A stretch of DNA of 64,000 nt from Bradyrhizobium commune (lineage in GTDB: Bacteria; Pseudomonadota; Alphaproteobacteria; Rhizobiales; Xanthobacteraceae), in assembly GCF_015624505.1 (NCBI RefSeq), contig NZ_CP061379.1:3162001-3226000 (forward strand), read 5' to 3'. This document shows, one piece after another, positions 60,367 through 64,000 of this stretch. The translations under genes were made by a program, and so were the position numbers. Every line of letters begins with the position of its first letter. Position 1 is the first letter of the stretch. The notes beneath the pieces were generated by a model. That model saw only the letters and a list, made by a program, of their open reading frames with translations, searched no databases and was not told where the DNA came from.

Positions 60367-62001
60367 ATGGTGAAGAGCATGAATACTCAAATTCCGGACA
60401 CGCTCGATCTGGACGTCGGCCGCAATGCAATTGCTGCGATCCCGCGTCTTTACAATTTCGCCGACGATGTCCTGGCTCGAAATCTGGTGGCGGGACGCGG
60501 GGGCAAGACCGCCTACATCGACCAGCGTGGGGCCTGGAGCTATGGTCAGCTCGCGGAGCGGGTGGCTCGGTTCGGAAATTTGCTGCGCAATCTCGGCATT
60601 CAGCGTGAGCAACGTATCCTGATTTGCCTGACCGACACAATCGACTCGCCCACGTGTTTTCTTGGTGCGGTCAAGGCGGGCGTGGTCGTGGTGCCCGTTA
60701 ATACGTTGCTGAGTGAGGTAGAATATCGAGTCATATTGGAGGATAGCCGCGCTCGCCTCCTGATCGTTTCGGAGGAGCTATACCCTCGCTTTGCGAATCT
60801 GATCGACGCGAGTCCGGACCTCGAGCATGTCCTCGTGTCGGGCACCCATGGCTTCGGGCGCACGCTTTTCGAGGACGCGCTGCAGGCGGCCGCTACAACC
60901 GAACATACCGCGCCGACCGTCAAGGACGAGATATGCTTCTGGCTTTACACCTCGGGTTCGACCGGAACGCCGAAAGCTGCGGTGCACGTCCATGCCACCC
61001 TGGGGCTCACCGCCTCTTGCTACGGTGCTCACGTACTCTGCCTCACCGAGGAGGACGTCGTCTATTCGGCGTCGAAACTGTTCTTTGCCTATGGCCTCGG
61101 CAATTCGATGATTCATCCTCTTTCGGTTGGTGCGACGACGGTGCTGGCGTCAGAACGTCCGACGCCCAACTCGGTCGCGGAGCTCATGCGAAGGCACGGC
61201 GTTACCGTGTTCTTTGCGGTGCCGACTTTCTATACGGCGTTTCTTGCGGCGGATCCGGTGCAGCGCGAAGCGCTGAAGCTCCGGCGTTGCTGGTCCGCCG
61301 GCGAGGCGCTTCCGGTCAATATCGGGCGGTCCTGGAGCGAACGCTTTGGCATGGACATCCTTGATGGTCTCGGGTCTACGGAAGTGATCAGCACATTCCT
61401 GTGCAACCGCCCAGGAGCAATTCGCTACGGCACCAGCGGCAAACCCGTACCAGGCTTCGAAGTCCGTCTGGTTGACGAGGCGGGGGCCGTTGTCGCGCCG
61501 GGAGAAATGGGCGAATTGCAGGTTCGAGCACCGACCGCCGCAATCATGTATTGGAATGACCGCGAGCGGTCCCGTTCGACCTTTCTGGGCGAATGGCTTC
61601 GTTCGGGAGACAAATACATTGAGGACAAGGACGGCTACTATTCGTATTGCGGGCGCCGGGACGATATGATGAAGGTCGGCGGTATCTACGTCTCGCCATT
61701 TGAGGTCGAGGGGGCGCTGCTGACCCATCCCGACGTGCTCGAAGCGGCGGTCGCAGCATGGCCCGACGAGGATGGCCTGATCAGGCCCAAGGCGTTTGTC
61801 ATTCTCAAGCCTTCCGGCAAGCCGAACGAAGCCATGGCGCTTGCGCTGCGCGACCATTGCCGCAAGCAGCTCGCTGCTTTCAAATATCCCCGCTGGATCG
61901 AATTCCGCACAGAATTGCCGAAGACTGCGACGGGTAAGATTCAGCGCTTTAAATTGCGCGCGGAAGGCGCTGATCGTGCGGATGAGGCTGCGACGGAATA
62001 G
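60367..62001 (+). CDS. Benzoate-CoA ligase family acyl/aryl-CoA ligase
   Basis: A 544-residue ANL adenylating enzyme. Motifs: phosphate loop YTSGSTGTPKAAVH, the SAASK-like segment SASKLFFAYGLGN (typical of benzoate- and 4-hydroxybenzoate-CoA ligases), SAGEALP, DGLGSTE, GRRDDMMKVGGIYVSP and the catalytic lysine in PKTATGKIQR. This subfamily makes aryl-CoA from benzoate-type acids, CoA and ATP. With pabAB and pabC nearby, p-aminobenzoate is a strong candidate substrate, and the enzyme may load the starter onto the PKS1 ACP; this is inference. ATG at 60367 has GAGG upstream; 60379 and a GTG at 60307 are alternatives. It converges with the type II thioesterase gene. Confidence 0.88.
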   Translation: MVKSMNTQIPDTLDLDVGRNAIAAIPRLYNFADDVLARNLVAGRGGKTAYIDQRGAWSYGQLAERVARFGNLLRNLGIQREQRILICLTDTIDSPTCFLGAVKAGVVVVPVNTLLSEVEYRVILEDSRARLLIVSEELYPRFANLIDASPDLEHVLVSGTHGFGRTLFEDALQAAATTEHTAPTVKDEICFWLYTSGSTGTPKAAVHVHATLGLTASCYGAHVLCLTEEDVVYSASKLFFAYGLGNSMIHPLSVGATTVLASERPTPNSVAELMRRHGVTVFFAVPTFYTAFLAADPVQREALKLRRCWSAGEALPVNIGRSWSERFGMDILDGLGSTEVISTFLCNRPGAIRYGTSGKPVPGFEVRLVDEAGAVVAPGEMGELQVRAPTAAIMYWNDRERSRSTFLGEWLRSGDKYIEDKDGYYSYCGRRDDMMKVGGIYVSPFEVEGALLTHPDVLEAAVAAWPDEDGLIRPKAFVILKPSGKPNEAMALALRDHCRKQLAAFKYPRWIEFRTELPKTATGKIQRFKLRAEGADRADEAATE

Positions 62002-62085
62002 AACAGCAGGACCAGAGTTCGGTAGCTGCTTTGTAATAGTCGACGGAGTTGCACCACATCTGCTCAGAGCTCGGCCGCCGCGCGC

Positions 62086-62832
62086 TTACTGATCGAGAGC
62101 TCTCAAGATCGTCGCGCGCATGCGATCGACAGTATTGTTGATGAAGAAGTGATTTCCTGCGACTGCTTCACTAAAGAAGGACCCTCTCGTTTCCTTTTCC
62201 CAGCCAGCCATCGAAGATGGCGGACACAGATGGTCTTGCTCTCCAGCAATTGCGTAGATGGGGCACGCAAGCGGCGTTCCGGGCAAGTACTGGTACGTTT
62301 CGTACATTTTCATGTCTGCCTTGAGGATCGGCAATAGCATCTCCAGAAGGTCGGGTTCAGCAACGACAGCCGGAGAGATCCCGCCGGGATACCGGGCCAT
62401 TTGCTTCTTGATGAATTCGGCATCGGGAAGCGTGTGCAGATGCGGGAGACTCAGCTTCTCCGTAGGTGCTTCGATCGCAGCCACTATCAGGGCTTGCGGT
62501 TGCTGCTGCCTTGCATCTTGCGCCAGAATACGCGCCGTTTCGAAAGCAATGAGCCCGCCAAGACTATAACCGAACAAGACGTAGGGCATCCGTGACAGAT
62601 GTGTGATCTCGTCAGCCAGGCTCCGGGATGCGTCACTAACCCTGGTCAATAGGGGCTCCCGCCTGCGGTTCCAGCGTCCCGGCAGCTGGACTGCGCCGAC
62701 CTCGATGTTTTCGGGCATGCTGCGCGCAAGCATGTGGTAAACTTGTGCGCTCCCACCGGCATAGGGGACACATAAGACCCGCGCCTGTGGATCGCGGCGT
62801 TCCGGGCGAAACTCTATCCAGGGACTAAGCAT
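62086..62832 (-). CDS. Type II thioesterase (GrsT/RifR-like)
   Basis: A 248-residue stand-alone alpha/beta-hydrolase of the PKS/NRPS type II thioesterase family. It has CVPYAGGSAQVYH (oxyanion region), VQLPGR, the nucleophile in LFGYSLGG, an Asp in AGEQDHLCP and the catalytic His in AGNHFFI. Such enzymes clear misprimed or stalled acyl groups from carrier proteins. Its presence 6.6 kb beyond PKS2 marks this as part of the same locus. The start at 62832 gives the normal family length; the frame extends to 62904 but the extra 24 residues are Arg-rich and not family-like. No clear ribosome site. Confidence 0.9.
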   Translation of the reverse strand: MLSPWIEFRPERRDPQARVLCVPYAGGSAQVYHMLARSMPENIEVGAVQLPGRWNRRREPLLTRVSDASRSLADEITHLSRMPYVLFGYSLGGLIAFETARILAQDARQQQPQALIVAAIEAPTEKLSLPHLHTLPDAEFIKKQMARYPGGISPAVVAEPDLLEMLLPILKADMKMYETYQYLPGTPLACPIYAIAGEQDHLCPPSSMAGWEKETRGSFFSEAVAGNHFFINNTVDRMRATILRALDQ

Positions 62833-62989
62833 TGGAGCAATATTGCGAGAGGAGATACGGCGCGCACAATTAAGACGCCTCAGACGCACATTGGTCAACC
62901 GCAACGTGGCGAGAGCAATTCCAAGCCTAGCGCCGTAAGGCCGCCGCTGAATAGTCGTAGGACAAATTTATCGCCTCGGAGAGACGCAT

Positions 62990-63148
62990 ATGGATCCTTC
63001 TTCAAGGGACGAGGAAATTCGAACGCTTCGGAGGCTGCTCGCAATGCGCGAGGCCCAACTCGTGGAAGCAATGAATGAAATCGAGCGGCTCAAGAGCCAG
63101 TTCGTCTCTAAAGGGAATCAACAGAACACATCGACTTGCTCTGTATAA
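62990..63148 (+). CDS. 52-residue coiled-coil microprotein
   Basis: A short frame starting ATG at 62990 with GGAG at 62978-62981, 8 bases upstream, and ending TAA at 63146-63148. The product has an unbroken amphipathic heptad stretch (IRTLRRLLAMREAQLVEAM, then NEIERLKSQF) followed by a polar tail. It is divergent from the type II thioesterase gene. I do not recognise a family. The helix resembles in character the coiled-coil N-terminal docking segments of PKS subunits, including that of PKS2, but it is not fused to anything. Confidence 0.55.
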   Translation: MDPSSRDEEIRTLRRLLAMREAQLVEAMNEIERLKSQFVSKGNQQNTSTCSV

Positions 63149-63234
63149 GAGAGCGCCAAAGAAGGCGCACGCAGGCAAGCGCAGCGCAACCGACTGCCTG
63201 CCGCCGGCCGGCGATACGATCAGGGCGCGCGACG

Positions 63235-63996
63235 CTATGCTGCCACTTCCAGCGGCTTCCGCTCGGCAAGAGCGGCTGCGCGGGCGTTCAATCGGCTTCG
63301 GATGAGGTCGAGTTGTCGCGTGCGTTGCGACGGCAAAAACAGTTTCCTGACGCCGGAGGACCATTCGGAACGCAGGCCGTTGTCGACGATCGGCGCGCAG
63401 TGCTGGTCCTGCGCTTCGCCGTGGTGATCGGGCGAGCTCCTCAGCGTTTCGTCGACACGGAGCAGGGACTCGCAGGGCGCGCCCTCGGCGTAGATCACGT
63501 CGTGGCTCTCGAGCTTGATATGGAAAAATTCCAGTTCGTCATGCTCGTGAGCCGGGTAGAGCGAGATCGTGGTATCGTTGATCAGGCTTTCGGCCGGGAT
63601 CAGCAGCCCATCGATCAGCAACGCGTGACCTCCGGTCACGAATAGGTCGGCTGACGGGACATTGGTCGCCAGCGCGCCGCGCGCGATGCGGACTGGGCGC
63701 GCGTGCTTGTCCCATGGCCTGCCCGCATCACGCCTGGTCCGCCGAAATCGCCCAATCCATTCGATCGGCCGTGCGCCCCCGAACGCGGTCGGGACGATAT
63801 CGCCGACGCAGAGGTCTTCGATCTTGCGAGAGCCTGTCAGGGTCGCGATCCCAGTGCCTTTCAGGAAGCAGTTTTGACCGTGGTAATAGGCGCGGGCGGG
63901 CCTCGCCCCGTACCCTGCGATAGCCGCCGCCGCGGCGAAAATCGTACGCCGCGTCAGCGCTTTGGATGGGGCCTTCGCTTGATCTGACTGAGCCAT
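63235..63996 (-). CDS. Exported Hint-domain (Hedgehog/intein-type) protein
   Basis: A 253-residue protein with a Tat-like signal (LTRRTIFAAAAAIAGYG) and a Hint domain of the Hint_2 kind. The domain opens with the potentially self-cleaving Cys in NCFLKGTGIAT, then DLCVGDIV, and has the conserved FVTGGHALLIDGLLIP block (GHALL His). Hint domains catalyse autoproteolytic acyl shifts; many bacterial ones sit at the C terminus of secreted adhesins or toxins. Here the domain is almost the whole mature protein with no large N-terminal passenger. The ATG at 63996 is 4 bases from the window edge; an upstream extension cannot be excluded. Its link to the PKS locus is doubtful. Confidence 0.8.
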   Translation of the reverse strand: MAQSDQAKAPSKALTRRTIFAAAAAIAGYGARPARAYYHGQNCFLKGTGIATLTGSRKIEDLCVGDIVPTAFGGARPIEWIGRFRRTRRDAGRPWDKHARPVRIARGALATNVPSADLFVTGGHALLIDGLLIPAESLINDTTISLYPAHEHDELEFFHIKLESHDVIYAEGAPCESLLRVDETLRSSPDHHGEAQDQHCAPIVDNGLRSEWSSGVRKLFLPSQRTRQLDLIRSRLNARAAALAERKPLEVAA

Positions 63997-64000
63997 TTCG

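Overview
The window looks like a chromosomal segment of a high-GC alphaproteobacterium, most likely Bradyrhizobium or a close relative. The support is an Omp25/31-type porin whose mature end begins ADLPVK, a FliN-like protein of about 80 residues, and the general style of the housekeeping genes. The genus is inferred by eye; no search was run.

Left part (1-9.2 kb), ordinary chromosome: the 3' end of a biotin-dependent carboxylase gene, an oxaloacetate decarboxylase/acylphosphatase pair, a PAS hybrid histidine kinase, a GbsR/MarR-type regulator whose promoter carries two perfect dyads, a DUF4166 protein coupled to a membrane-anchored TIGR01777 epimerase, a LysR regulator divergent from a tautomerase, lipB, a FliN-like gene and tRNA-Leu(GAG). 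A porin-like outer-membrane protein follows at 9.2 kb.

Middle and right (10-63 kb), accessory: a biosynthetic locus. On the minus strand (10.1-18.2 kb) are a secreted TPR-CHAT protein, a 4-amino-4-deoxychorismate (ADC) lyase, a fused PabA-PabB ADC synthase, and a PptT-like phosphopantetheinyl transferase whose start overlaps a PptH-like metallophosphoesterase by 4 bp. On the plus strand, 36.7 kb encodes two giant cis-AT type I polyketide synthases. PKS1 is a DH-like/ACP loading didomain followed by three KS-AT-DH-ER-KR-ACP modules. PKS2 holds three modules (KS-AT-KR-ACP, KS-AT-DH-KR-ACP, KS-AT-DH-KR-ACP) and a thioesterase. Beyond them lie a small charged protein, two divergent UbiB/ABC1-family kinase-like proteins (one with degraded catalytic motifs), a benzoate-CoA-ligase-like enzyme and a type II thioesterase. 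At the edge are an unlisted 52-residue coiled-coil ORF and a Tat-exported Hint-domain protein.

Working model (inference): PabAB and PabC make p-aminobenzoate, the CoA ligase activates it (or another aryl acid), the DH-like/ACP didomain receives it as starter, and six modules extend it. Colinear reading, with AT signatures YASH (modules 1 and 6, methylmalonyl) and HAFH (modules 2-5, malonyl), gives a 13-aryl-7-hydroxy-2,12-dimethyl-2,4-dienoic acid. A 7-hydroxy-2,4-dienoyl end is the pattern that elaiophylin-type thioesterases dimerise into 16-membered macrodiolides. The PptT/PptH pair would set carrier-protein phosphopantetheinylation, and the UbiB pair could handle or extract a lipophilic aromatic product.

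The most striking DNA-level feature is an apparently exact 6,309-bp tandem periodicity over about 15.8 kb of PKS1. Modules 2 and 3 are identical in sequence, and module 1 shares the same DH-ER-KR-ACP.
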